64,000 bases of DNA from CSSed11-175R1 sp041685735. Lineage in GTDB: Bacteria > Actinomycetota > Nitriliruptoria > Nitriliruptorales > Nitriliruptoraceae. A model generated the notes under the pieces. That model was given only the letters and a program-made list of their open reading frames with translations, made no database searches and was not told where the DNA came from. Numbering within the stretch: the first letter of the stretch is position 1; each line of letters begins with the position of its first letter. The stretch is from the NCBI GenBank assembly GCA_041685735.1, contig JAWLFE010000012.1, positions 1-64,000 on the forward strand. The letters run 5' to 3'. The position numbers and the translations under genes are program-made. Shown here in pieces: positions 47,205-54,745 of this stretch.

Positions 47205-47795
47205 GTGAGTACCCGCGTCGGTCGTGTTTCGCGCGACACCAAGGAGACCCGTATCGAGGTGGAGGTCGACCTCGACGGCAGCGGCACCTGTGACATCGGG
47301 ACGGGTATCCCGTTCTTCGACCACATGCTCGACCAGTTGGGGCGCCACGGCCGGCTGGACCTGACGGTCACGGCGCAGGGCGATCTGGAGATCGATGCCC
47401 ACCACACCGTCGAGGACGTCGGGATCGCCCTCGGCCAGGCGCTCGCCGATGCCTGGGGGGATCGCAGCGGGGTCGAGCGCTTCGGCGACGCCACCGTGCC
47501 GATCGACGAGGCTCTGACGCGGGTCGCGATCGACCTGTCGGGTCGTCCGTACCTGGTCTGGGACTGCGAGGTCCCGATCGAGGTGATCGGCACCACCTTC
47601 GAGACCTCGCTCGTGAAGCACTTCTTCGAGTCGATCGTCGCCAACGCCCGCATCACGTTGCACGTGCACAACCTGTCGGGCGACAACACCCATCACACCT
47701 TCGAATCCGTCTTCAAGGCGGTCGCGGTGGCGCTGCGGCGTGCGGTCGCGGTGACCGGTTCGGGCACCCCGTCGACCAAGGGCGTGCTGCAGTGA
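47205..47795 (+). CDS. hisB: imidazoleglycerol-phosphate dehydratase
   Basis: 196 residues from GTG 47205, with GAAGGA (47192-47197) seven bases upstream. Monofunctional: no N-terminal phosphatase domain. Manganese-site motifs FFDHMLDQLGRHG, DAHHTVEDVGIALGQAL, and the second-half pair VKHFFESIVANARITLHVH and GDNTHHTFESVFKA. Stop overlaps the GTG of hisH. Confidence 0.96.
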   Translation: MSTRVGRVSRDTKETRIEVEVDLDGSGTCDIGTGIPFFDHMLDQLGRHGRLDLTVTAQGDLEIDAHHTVEDVGIALGQALADAWGDRSGVERFGDATVPIDEALTRVAIDLSGRPYLVWDCEVPIEVIGTTFETSLVKHFFESIVANARITLHVHNLSGDNTHHTFESVFKAVAVALRRAVAVTGSGTPSTKGVLQ

Positions 47796-48418
47796 CCGAG
47801 CGGCTGCGCGTCGCGGTGCTGGACTACGACGCCGGCAACGTGCGTTCGGCAAAACGCGGCTTCGATGCTGCCGGCGCCGATGCGTTCATCACCGAAGATC
47901 CACAGGTCGCCGAGCAGGCGCAGGTCCTGGTGGTCCCCGGCGTCGGTCACTTCGCGTCCTGCCTCGCCCAGCTGCGGCGATCGGGTCTCGAGCGGCTCCT
48001 GCGAACCTGGATCGAGGCGCAGCGTCCCGTGTTCGGCATCTGTGTGGGCATGCAGCTGCTCTACGAGGTCTCCGACGAGGGGGACGAGCCCGGGCTGGGG
48101 CTCCTGGCCGGTCGGGTCGAGCGGTTCCCCTCCGAGGCGATCGTCCCGCACCTGGGCTGGGACGTCGTCCACGCCGCGGACGGCCACGAGGACGATCCTC
48201 TGCTGGCGGGTGTCGCCGGGCAGCGGCTGTACTTCGTGCACTCCTACTACGCCGTCCCGGCTGCGTACGAACCGGTCGTCGGCCGCTGTTCCTACGGCGG
48301 TGTGGACTTCCCCTGCCTGGTCCGTCAGGGCAGCGTCGTCGGGACACAGTTCCACCCGGAGAAGTCGGGTGTCGTCGGGCAGCGGTTGCTGGAGAACTGG
48401 CTGGCTGAGCTGGCCTGA
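47792..48418 (+). CDS. hisH: imidazole glycerol phosphate synthase, glutamine amidotransferase subunit
   Basis: 208 residues. Class I amidotransferase with nucleophile Cys84 in FGICVGMQLL, PGVGHFASC, LGWDVV, YFVHSYYA and the His/Glu of TQFHPEKSG. It supplies ammonia to HisF (encoded at 50426). Between the two subunits lie an opposite-strand ABC ATPase and hisA. Confidence 0.95.
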   Translation: MTERLRVAVLDYDAGNVRSAKRGFDAAGADAFITEDPQVAEQAQVLVVPGVGHFASCLAQLRRSGLERLLRTWIEAQRPVFGICVGMQLLYEVSDEGDEPGLGLLAGRVERFPSEAIVPHLGWDVVHAADGHEDDPLLAGVAGQRLYFVHSYYAVPAAYEPVVGRCSYGGVDFPCLVRQGSVVGTQFHPEKSGVVGQRLLENWLAELA

Positions 48419-48457
48419 CCGGCGGCCCTGTCCGGTCGCGGGTCACCTCGTTCGGGA

Positions 48458-49546
48458 TCAGATGCCGTGGGTGATCAGGGTGCCGGCGACCGGGTCGAAC
48501 AGGTGGATGTCGCCCGGCCGGACCGTGACCCCGACACGGCCGTCCATCTCCGGACCCGGGTGCGGCACGACCGCGGTCAGGCGGAAGCCGGCGCCGGTTG
48601 CCAGGTGCACGGTGACCTCCTTGCCCATGAACTCACGTCGGGTCACCTGCAGGCGCAGGTCCGCGCCGCGAGGACTCGGCTCGACCTGCACGTCCTGGGG
48701 ACGGAGGCCGAGGATGACCGGCGCGCCGACGTGGCCGGTCAGGCCGGTGTTCCACGTCGGGATCGACAGGGGGCCGGCCTGGACGTGAACCTGTCCGTCG
48801 ACGCGTGTGACGATCCCGTCGATGAGGTTCATCGGTGGGCTGCCGATGAAGCCGGCCGCGAAGGTCGTGGCCGGTTCGTTGTAGACGTCGGTGGGGGACC
48901 CGATCTGGACCACGCGGCCCTGCTGGATCACCGCGATCCGCTCGGCGAGGCCGAGCGCCACCCGTTGGTCGTTGGTCGCGATCAGCAGCGTGACGCCGTA
49001 GCCCTCCTGGACCTGGATCAGTTCGCGCAGCAGGACGCCCCGACGGACCGGATCGATCTTGCTGAACGGTTCGTCCATCAGCAGCACCGATGACCGCCGG
49101 ACCAGCGACCGCGCGAGCGCGACCTCGTGGCGCTCACCGCCCGACAGCGTCCGTGGACGTCGGCGCAGCAGGTCCTTCAGGGAGAAGGCCCGACTCTCCG
49201 CGTCGACCCGTTCATCGATCTGGTCCTGCGGGACCTTCCGCAGCCGCAGGGCGAAGGCGAGGTTGCGTTCGACGGTCAGGTGTGGCTGGAGGCTGGCCTC
49301 CTGGTTGATCATGGCGATGTTGCGGTCACGTGGGGCCAACCCCGTGACGTCGCGCTCCCCGAGGTTGATCCGCCCTCCGGCGACCGGATCGAGGCCGGCG
49401 ATGGCACGCAGGATCGTCGTCTTGCCGCATCCCGACGGTCCCAGCAGCGCGACGCGCTCGCCCGCGGCGACCGTCAGGTCGAGCCCATCGATCACGCGAT
49501 GGTCGCCGTGGTCCACCTGGACGCCGTGCAGCGAGATGCTGGTCAT
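48458..49546 (-). CDS. orphan ABC transporter ATP-binding protein (MalK/UgpC type) with altered motifs
   Basis: 362 residues from ATG 49546. Walker A GPSGCGKT (36-43), signature LSGGE (134-138, continuing RHEVALARS rather than the common QRQRVA), Walker B LLMDE (155-159), D-loop area FSKID. The switch position has Asn192 (ATNDQ) instead of His. A C-terminal MalK-like regulatory region (about 240-362) with TOBE-type segment LGLRPQDVQVEPSPRG is present. The family energises sugar or polyol uptake. No permease or binding-protein genes are adjacent; it sits reversed between hisH and hisA. Confidence 0.8.
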   Translation of the reverse strand: MTSISLHGVQVDHGDHRVIDGLDLTVAAGERVALLGPSGCGKTTILRAIAGLDPVAGGRINLGERDVTGLAPRDRNIAMINQEASLQPHLTVERNLAFALRLRKVPQDQIDERVDAESRAFSLKDLLRRRPRTLSGGERHEVALARSLVRRSSVLLMDEPFSKIDPVRRGVLLRELIQVQEGYGVTLLIATNDQRVALGLAERIAVIQQGRVVQIGSPTDVYNEPATTFAAGFIGSPPMNLIDGIVTRVDGQVHVQAGPLSIPTWNTGLTGHVGAPVILGLRPQDVQVEPSPRGADLRLQVTRREFMGKEVTVHLATGAGFRLTAVVPHPGPEMDGRVGVTVRPGDIHLFDPVAGTLITHGI

Positions 49547-49650
49547 GGGCGCAGTATCTCCCGTCACGGATCGCCTGTCAGCTGGGGCTCCGGCGCTCCC
49601 TGGCCGGCCACTCCTGCGTTCGGGACGGCGGACACCCCGGACCGGGCGCG

Positions 49651-49656
49651 TAGGCT
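49651..49656 (+). promoter_or_regulatory. candidate -10 for hisA
   Basis: TAGGCT, 38 bases before the hisA GTG, within the 148-base gap shared with the divergent ABC gene; no clear -35. Confidence 0.3.
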
Positions 49657-49694
49657 GTCGGTTCCACCTGTCCGTTGCCCACCAGGAGCCGAGC

Positions 49695-50426
49695 GTGCTC
49701 ACGTTGTACCCCGCGGTCGACATCAGAGACGGCCGCGCCGTCCGCCTCACGCAGGGCCGGGCAGATGCAGAGACGGTCTACGACGAGGACCCGGTGGCGG
49801 CCGCGGGCGCGTTCGCGGACGCCGGCTCCACGTGGCTGCACGTCGTCGACCTCGACGCCGCGTTCACCGGTGAGCCACGCAACCGTCACCTGATCGAACG
49901 GATCGTTGCGGCCACGGGCTGCCAGGTCCAGGCGTCCGGAGGGGTCCGCACGCTCGATGATGTGAAGGCGTCGCTCGACTACGGGGCGGCCCGTGTCGTG
50001 ATCGGCACGATGGCGCTGGCTGAACCCGCGTTCGTGGAGCAGGTCCTCGACGCCGTGGGTCCGCGGATCGCGGTCGGTCTCGATGCCCGGGGTCGGGTCC
50101 TGCAGGCGCGTGGGTGGACCGAGGAAGCCGGGGACCTGTTCGACGCCCTGCGGACCTTCACCGCGATGGGCGTCCCGCGGTTCGTCTACACCGACGTGGC
50201 CAAGGACGGCATGCTCGAGGGCCCGAACGTCGAGATGCTCGCCCAGGTCGCTGATGCCACGACCGCGCAGGTGACGGCCTCCGGGGGTGTGAGCAGCCTC
50301 GCTGACCTCGAGCTCCTCCAGCGCTGCCACGACCGCGTCGATGCGGCGATCGTCGGCAAGGCGCTGTACTCCGGGGCCTTCACGATCGGTGACGCACTGA
50401 CGGCCGCGGCAGGGAGCGGGTCCTGA
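49695..50426 (+). CDS. hisA: phosphoribosyl isomerase HisA, probably bifunctional PriA
   Basis: 243 residues from GTG 49695, with AGGAG (49684-49688) six bases upstream. TIM-barrel with Asp9 (LYPAVDIRDG) and Asp167 (YTDVAKDG) as the catalytic pair; duplicated phosphate sites ASGGVRT and ASGGVSS. The loop LQARGWTEEAGDLF has Arg139-Gly-Trp141, the RGW feature of actinobacterial PriA, which isomerises both ProFAR (histidine) and PRA (tryptophan, the TrpF reaction). No trpF is in the trp block nearby, which fits. TGATG overlap with hisF. Confidence 0.93.
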   Translation: MLTLYPAVDIRDGRAVRLTQGRADAETVYDEDPVAAAGAFADAGSTWLHVVDLDAAFTGEPRNRHLIERIVAATGCQVQASGGVRTLDDVKASLDYGAARVVIGTMALAEPAFVEQVLDAVGPRIAVGLDARGRVLQARGWTEEAGDLFDALRTFTAMGVPRFVYTDVAKDGMLEGPNVEMLAQVADATTAQVTASGGVSSLADLELLQRCHDRVDAAIVGKALYSGAFTIGDALTAAAGSGS

Positions 50427-51217
50427 TGGACGGCTTGTCGGTCCGCGTGATCCCCTGCCTGGACGTCACCGGTGGCCGGGTCGTCAAGGGCATCAGTTTC
50501 GTCGATCTGCGTGACGCCGGCGACCCGGTGGAGCTCGCCCGCACCTACGACCGCGAAGGCGCTGATGAGTTGTGCTTCCTGGACATCACCGCCTCCAGCG
50601 ATGCACGTGACATCATGCTCGACGTCGTCGAGCGGGTCGCCGATGAGGTCTCGATCCCGTTCACCGTCGGTGGGGGCATGCGGTCGGTCGAGGATGCGCG
50701 GCGGATGCTGCATGCGGGCGCGGATCGGATCTCGTTCAACACCGCTGCCGTTGAGCGCCCGGAGCTGCTGGCGGAGGCCGCGGCCGCGGTGGGCTCACAG
50801 TCGATCGTCGTGGCCGTCGACGCCCGACGACGCGACCCCGACGACGCGTCGGGTGGCTGGGAGATCACCGTGCACGGCGGGCGGACGCGGACCGGCATCG
50901 ACGCCGTGTCCTGGTGTGACCGGGCGGAAGCGCTCGGCGCCGGTGAGATCCTGCTCACCTCGATGGACCGCGACGGGACGAAGACGGGGTTCGACCTGGA
51001 CCTGCTGCGAGCGGTGACCGGCACGGTCGGCATCCCGGTCGTGGCCTCCGGGGGAGCAGGCACCGCGGATCACCTGGCCGATGGTGCGCTCGAGGGCGGA
51101 GCCTCGGCGGTGCTCGCCGCCTCCATCTTCCACTTCGGCGAGCTCCGTATCCGCGACGTCAAGCGTGGGATGGCCGCGCGTGGACTGCCCGTGCGGATGG
51201 TGCCGGAGACCACCTGA
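50426..51217 (+). CDS. hisF: imidazole glycerol phosphate synthase, cyclase subunit
   Basis: 263 residues, ATG overlapping the hisA stop by one base. RVIPCLDVTGGRVVKG with catalytic Asp13, FLDITASSDAR, FTVGGGMRSVEDA, DRISFNTAA, LTSMDRDGTKTGFDL with the second Asp, and VVASGGAGTADHL. Works with HisH to form IGP and AICAR. Its stop abuts the stop of the convergent zinc-ribbon gene with no bases between. Confidence 0.96.
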   Translation: MDGLSVRVIPCLDVTGGRVVKGISFVDLRDAGDPVELARTYDREGADELCFLDITASSDARDIMLDVVERVADEVSIPFTVGGGMRSVEDARRMLHAGADRISFNTAAVERPELLAEAAAAVGSQSIVVAVDARRRDPDDASGGWEITVHGGRTRTGIDAVSWCDRAEALGAGEILLTSMDRDGTKTGFDLDLLRAVTGTVGIPVVASGGAGTADHLADGALEGGASAVLAASIFHFGELRIRDVKRGMAARGLPVRMVPETT

Positions 51218-51691
51218 TCAGTCGGTCGGACCGGCGGCCTCGACCCCCGCGTCGATGACCGCGGCGAGCGCGGCGGTCAGGTCCGCCTGACCGCGTGCCG
51301 GTAGGTGGTCCAGGCCGCACTCGGGGCAGCGCTGCATGGGCAGATCCAGCCGGAGGGTCGTGACCGGCCCGACCTCGGGAGTCACCGTGACGGCACGGAC
51401 GCTGCGGCGGACCGGCATCGACATCGACGCGCCGCAGCCCAGGCAGGCATCCGGGCGCACGCGCCGTCCACGGGCGACCGGGATGGAGGTCGAACAGGCG
51501 GCGGAGGCCGCGTCCGCGAACGTCCCCGTGACGCGGCGGAACCCGCACACACACCGGTCGACGGGCAGCCCCTCGGCGAGGATCGCGATCGATCCGCGGG
51601 TGGCCTGCGCCGTCCTTCGCACGCGGTCCCCGTCGGTGGAGCCACAGGCCGGACAGGCCGACCGTGCTCCCGGCGGATCGCCGGGGGTCAC
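51218..51691 (-). CDS. zinc-ribbon protein of unknown function
   Basis: Four Cys pairs (CPACG, CVCG, CLGCG, CPECG) are spread through about 157 residues, which supports a real zinc-binding protein. GTG 51691 is the first start after the upstream gene's stop (51723), but has no ribosome site; a start further up, overlapping the upstream gene, is possible. A segment of alternating strands (TTLRLDLPMQRCPECG) precedes the end. No family recognised. Probably cotranscribed with the DUF2510 gene. Confidence 0.5.
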   Translation of the reverse strand: MTPGDPPGARSACPACGSTDGDRVRRTAQATRGSIAILAEGLPVDRCVCGFRRVTGTFADAASAACSTSIPVARGRRVRPDACLGCGASMSMPVRRSVRAVTVTPEVGPVTTLRLDLPMQRCPECGLDHLPARGQADLTAALAAVIDAGVEAAGPTD

Positions 51692-51722
51692 GGCCGTGGC
51701 ACGACCAGCGGGGTCGGCGACA

Positions 51723-52541
51723 TCACGAGCCGAGCTGGTCGAACAGGCTCTCCTCGAACTCCCGGACGCACGCATCCTCGTCGCCGGTCTCCTGGATGCA
51801 CTCGTCGAGGTTGTTGAACTCGTCCACGAAGCCATCGCCGACGTTCTGGAGGAAGACCGTGACGATCACGGTGGACGCGATGCCGATGATGATCCCGAGA
51901 ACGCCGGTGATGATCCCCGCCATGGCCATACCGGCACCGTTGTTGACCTGCTTGGCCTTCTTGCGGCCGACGATCCCGAGGATCAGTGCCGCGATCCCTC
52001 CGAGGACCCCCGCGAGGCCGATGTAGGGGATGAACGCGACGAGGAAGGACAGGATCCCGATGATCAGTGCGGCGACGGCAGCGCCGTTGCCACCTCCCGA
52101 GGACGGTTGACCGGACGACGGCGCCGCCGCGGGGAAGGTCGAGCCTCCCGGACCACCGGGAGCACCACCGGGAGGGCCACCGGCCGCTCCGCCGGGGGCA
52201 GCACCCTGAGCCGCCGGGAACGAGGGCGCGGAGGAACCGGACGCCGGCGTCGACCCGAGCGGCACGGCGATGGTCGAGCGATCCGGGGTCTCGGCGGTTG
52301 CCGGCCCCGACCCAGCCGGCCCCGACCCAGCCGGGTCACCGCCCTGCTCACCGCCGGATGCACCGCCACCCTCCGCACCGCCGCGGTCGTTGGCCGAGCC
52401 CCCGTCGCCCGGGCCGCCGTCCAGGGGATCGGTCGATGCTTCGCCAGCGTCCGCGACGTGGTCGGTCCACTGCTCACCGTCCCAGTACCGGTGTTCGTGC
52501 CGACCGGTCGGATCCGGGTGCCAGGCTGCCGGGTTGGTCAT
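51723..52541 (-). CDS. DUF2510/DUF4190-type membrane protein
   Basis: 272 residues from ATG 52541, preceded by AAGGAG eight bases upstream. The N-terminus AAWHPDPTGRHEHRYWDGEQWTDH matches the DUF2510 motif. A low-complexity Gly/Ser/Pro linker of about 115 residues follows, then two membrane segments (VAALIIGILSFLVAFIPYIG and AGIITGVLGIIIGIASTVIV) around GRKKAKQVNNGAGMA as in DUF4190. An acidic external tail carries two cysteines (DECIQETGDEDACV). Function unknown; typical actinobacterial envelope protein. Confidence 0.8.
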   Translation of the reverse strand: MTNPAAWHPDPTGRHEHRYWDGEQWTDHVADAGEASTDPLDGGPGDGGSANDRGGAEGGGASGGEQGGDPAGSGPAGSGPATAETPDRSTIAVPLGSTPASGSSAPSFPAAQGAAPGGAAGGPPGGAPGGPGGSTFPAAAPSSGQPSSGGGNGAAVAALIIGILSFLVAFIPYIGLAGVLGGIAALILGIVGRKKAKQVNNGAGMAMAGIITGVLGIIIGIASTVIVTVFLQNVGDGFVDEFNNLDECIQETGDEDACVREFEESLFDQLGS

Positions 52542-52626
52542 GATCGTGGCTCCTTGCCGCATAGGTGTCACGCCCTGGCTGCAGAACGTAACCGAACGGG
52601 GCTGCCGGGGCACCCACCTGCACCGA

Positions 52627-52632
52627 TAGGCT
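52627..52632 (+). promoter_or_regulatory. candidate -10 for the hisI-trp segment
   Basis: TAGGCT, 61 bases before the first mini-ORF; no clear -35. Confidence 0.3.
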
Positions 52633-52693
52633 CCGCGCTGATGCCCACCTGCCGGCTCGCCGACGTGGGGGCAGCGTCCACCAGGAGAACGTC

Positions 52694-52742
52694 ATGCGGA
52701 CCCCATCGTGCTGAGACCATCATGCTGAGACCCCGGTGTTGA
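52694..52742 (+). other. two Cys-ending mini-ORFs in front of hisI
   Basis: ATG 52694, with AGGAG (52683-52687) upstream, encodes MRTPSC and stops at 52712-52714. ATG 52722 encodes MLRPRC and stops at 52740-52742, overlapping the TTG (52739) of hisI. The only good ribosome site in the region belongs to the first mini-ORF, which is in the hisI frame but separated from it by the TGA. Re-initiation through the two mini-ORFs would explain how hisI is translated. Confidence 0.4.
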
Positions 52743-53125
52743 GCGCCGCCCAGCAACAGCGGTTGCGGTTCGACGCCGATGGCCTGATCCCCGCGGTCGT
52801 CCAGCAGCACGACTCGGGCGAGGTCCTCATGCTGGCGTGGATGGACCGGCCCGCCCTCGCGCGCACGCTCGAGATCGGCCAGACGGTCTTCTACAGCCGG
52901 TCGCGCCGGGAGCAGTGGCACAAGGGCGCGACGTCCGGGAACACCCAACGGGTGCTCGATGTGCGCATCGACTGCGACGGCGATGTGCTGCTGGTGCTCG
53001 TGGACCAGCAGGGTGACGGCGTGGCCTGCCACACCGGTGCCCGGAGTTGTTTCCACCGGCGCCTGCCCGGTGCGCCGGCGGACGCCACGGGCGCCGCGCC
53101 GCCGCTCGCGGACGGTGCAGGATGA
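52736..53125 (+). CDS. hisI: phosphoribosyl-AMP cyclohydrolase
   Basis: 129 residues from GTG 52736 (TTG 52739 equally possible; neither has its own ribosome site). Family blocks DSGEVLMLAWMDRPALARTL, VFYSRSRREQWHKGATSGN, the metal-binding Asp run VRIDCDGDVLLVLVDQ, and the Cys residues of GVACHTGARSCF. Hydrolyses PR-AMP. Single-domain: no HisE part; hisE and hisG are not in the window. A Pro/Ala tail of about 15 residues follows. Confidence 0.93.
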   Translation: MLSAAQQQRLRFDADGLIPAVVQQHDSGEVLMLAWMDRPALARTLEIGQTVFYSRSRREQWHKGATSGNTQRVLDVRIDCDGDVLLVLVDQQGDGVACHTGARSCFHRRLPGAPADATGAAPPLADGAG

Positions 53126-53202
53126 CCGTGTGCTCGATCGCCGGTCGCGGCTCGTCCGAGCAGGCCAGCGCCCGCCATCACCACCAGGAGCATCACCCGT
53201 GA
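53122..53202 (+). CDS. putative 26-residue His-rich peptide linking hisI and trpE
   Basis: ATG 53122 overlaps the hisI stop (ATGA). The frame runs 26 codons and its TGA (53200-53202) overlaps the GTG of trpE (GTGA). It begins MTVCSIAGRG and ends ARHHHQEHHP with five His codons. The last codons cover the trpE ribosome site AGGAG (53186-53190), so translating or stalled ribosomes here would influence trpE. Caution: CACCAGGAG is a recurring ribosome-site context in this window (also before 14773, 49695 and 52694), which by itself yields some His codons. Confidence 0.4.
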   Translation: MTVCSIAGRGSSEQASARHHHQEHHP

Positions 53203-54689
53203 GCGTCCACCCCCCGCGTGAGGAGTTCGTCCGGCTCGCGGCCGATCATGGTGTCGTCCCGGTCCGCCGCGAGGTGCTGGCCGACCTCGAGACCCCGCTC
53301 TCGGTCTACGCCAAACTCAGCGGGGACGGCCGCAGCTTCCTGTTGGAGTCCGCCGAGCACGGGGAGCGGTGGGGACGCTACTCGTTCGTCGGGTTCGATC
53401 CGTTCCTGGTGCTCGAGGGCCGCGACGGTGCGGTGTCGTGGCAGGGGACCCCGCCCGCCGCTGCCGCTGATGCCGATGGTCCGCTCGACGCGCTGGCCAG
53501 GGTCACCGACGCGTTCCGGGCACCCCCTCTGCCGGACGTCCCGCTGCATGGTGGGGCGGTGGGCTACATCGGCTACGACGCCATCCGCGAGGTGGAGCGC
53601 ATCCCGGACACCGGTCGCGACGACCTGTCGCTCCCGGACGTCGTCATGATGTTCCCGCGTCACGTCGTCGCACTCGACCACCTCCGGCAGGTGATGACGG
53701 TCGTGACCAACGTCGTGACGGACGGGGTCGACCCCGCGGATCTCCCGGCGCGCTACGACGACGCCGTCGCGGCGACGGATCGGGTCGTGGAACGGCTCGC
53801 CTCCGCGGTGGCACCGCTGCGCCCCGCCGCCCCACCCGAACGGGGCGAGACCCCCTCGGCACCGTCGAACCTCGATCCGGGTGCCTACGAACAGATGGTC
53901 GACCGCGTCAAGGAGTACATCCGCGCCGGCGACACCTTCCAGACGGTCGTCAGCCAACGGTTCGCGTTGGACACCACGGCCTCCGCCTTCGACCTGTACC
54001 GGGTCCTGCGGGTGATCAACCCCTCGCCCTACCTGTACCTCGTCGACCTCGGGGACGCGCAGATCGTCGGCTCCTCGCCCGAGGCGCTCGTGCAGGTACA
54101 GGGCCGCCACGTGGAGACCTGGCCGATCGCCGGCACCCGGCCGAGGGGCGCCACGCCCGAGCAGGACACCGCCTACGAACACGAACTCGTGGCGGACGCC
54201 AAGGAACGGGCTGAGCACGTGATGCTGGTCGATCTGGCGCGCAACGACCTGGGACGGATCAGCGAGGTCGGCAGCGTGCGGGTGTCGAACATGCTGCAGG
54301 TGGAGCGCTACAGCCACGTGATGCATCTCACGAGCTCGGTCACCGGCACGCTCAAGGAGGGACTCGGCCCCGTGGACGTGCTCCGCGCGGTGTTCCCGGC
54401 AGGCACCGTGTCCGGCGCACCGAAGGTGCGTGCGATGGAGATCATCGACGAGCTGGAACCGACGCGGCGCGGCCCGTACGCCGGTGCGGTCGGGTACGTC
54501 GATCTGGCCGGCAACCTCGACACCTGCATCACGATCCGCACGGTCGTGGTCAAGGACGGTGTCGCCTACGTCCAGGCGGGTGCGGGCATCGTCGCGGATT
54601 CCGTGCCGGCGTCCGAGGAGCAGGAGACCCGCAACAAGGCCGGGGCGGTGATCGCCGCGATCCGGGCGGCCGAGGCACTCCAGGGCTGA
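53199..54689 (+). CDS. trpE: anthranilate synthase component I
   Basis: 496 residues from GTG 53199, with AGGAG eight bases upstream. The tryptophan-feedback motif LLES (residues 47-50, in FLLESAEHGERWGRYSF) is present; the chorismate-binding core includes FQTVVSQRF, SPYLYLVDLG, GSSPEALVQV, IAGTRPRG, DLARNDLGR, HLTSSVTG, FPAGTVSGAPKVRAMEII and GAGIVADSVP. Makes anthranilate with the glutaminase TrpG, which is not in the window. trpC follows after 56 bases. Confidence 0.95.
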   Translation: MSVHPPREEFVRLAADHGVVPVRREVLADLETPLSVYAKLSGDGRSFLLESAEHGERWGRYSFVGFDPFLVLEGRDGAVSWQGTPPAAAADADGPLDALARVTDAFRAPPLPDVPLHGGAVGYIGYDAIREVERIPDTGRDDLSLPDVVMMFPRHVVALDHLRQVMTVVTNVVTDGVDPADLPARYDDAVAATDRVVERLASAVAPLRPAAPPERGETPSAPSNLDPGAYEQMVDRVKEYIRAGDTFQTVVSQRFALDTTASAFDLYRVLRVINPSPYLYLVDLGDAQIVGSSPEALVQVQGRHVETWPIAGTRPRGATPEQDTAYEHELVADAKERAEHVMLVDLARNDLGRISEVGSVRVSNMLQVERYSHVMHLTSSVTGTLKEGLGPVDVLRAVFPAGTVSGAPKVRAMEIIDELEPTRRGPYAGAVGYVDLAGNLDTCITIRTVVVKDGVAYVQAGAGIVADSVPASEEQETRNKAGAVIAAIRAAEALQG

Positions 54690-54714
54690 GCGCTCCGACA
54701 GGCGCCAGGGGCTC

Positions 54715-54720
54715 TACCAT
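54715..54720 (+). promoter_or_regulatory. candidate -10 before trpC
   Basis: TACCAT, 25 bases before the trpC start; weak support, no clear -35. Confidence 0.2.
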
Positions 54721-54745
54721 CGTCGTCTCCCGCGAAGGACCACCG

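Noticed and set aside
52067..52742. Plus-strand frames opposite the DUF2510/DUF4190 gene
   Set aside because: They are Arg/Pro/Ser-rich shadows of the Gly/Ser/Pro linker; the minus-strand frame has a ribosome site, a DUF2510 motif and membrane segments.
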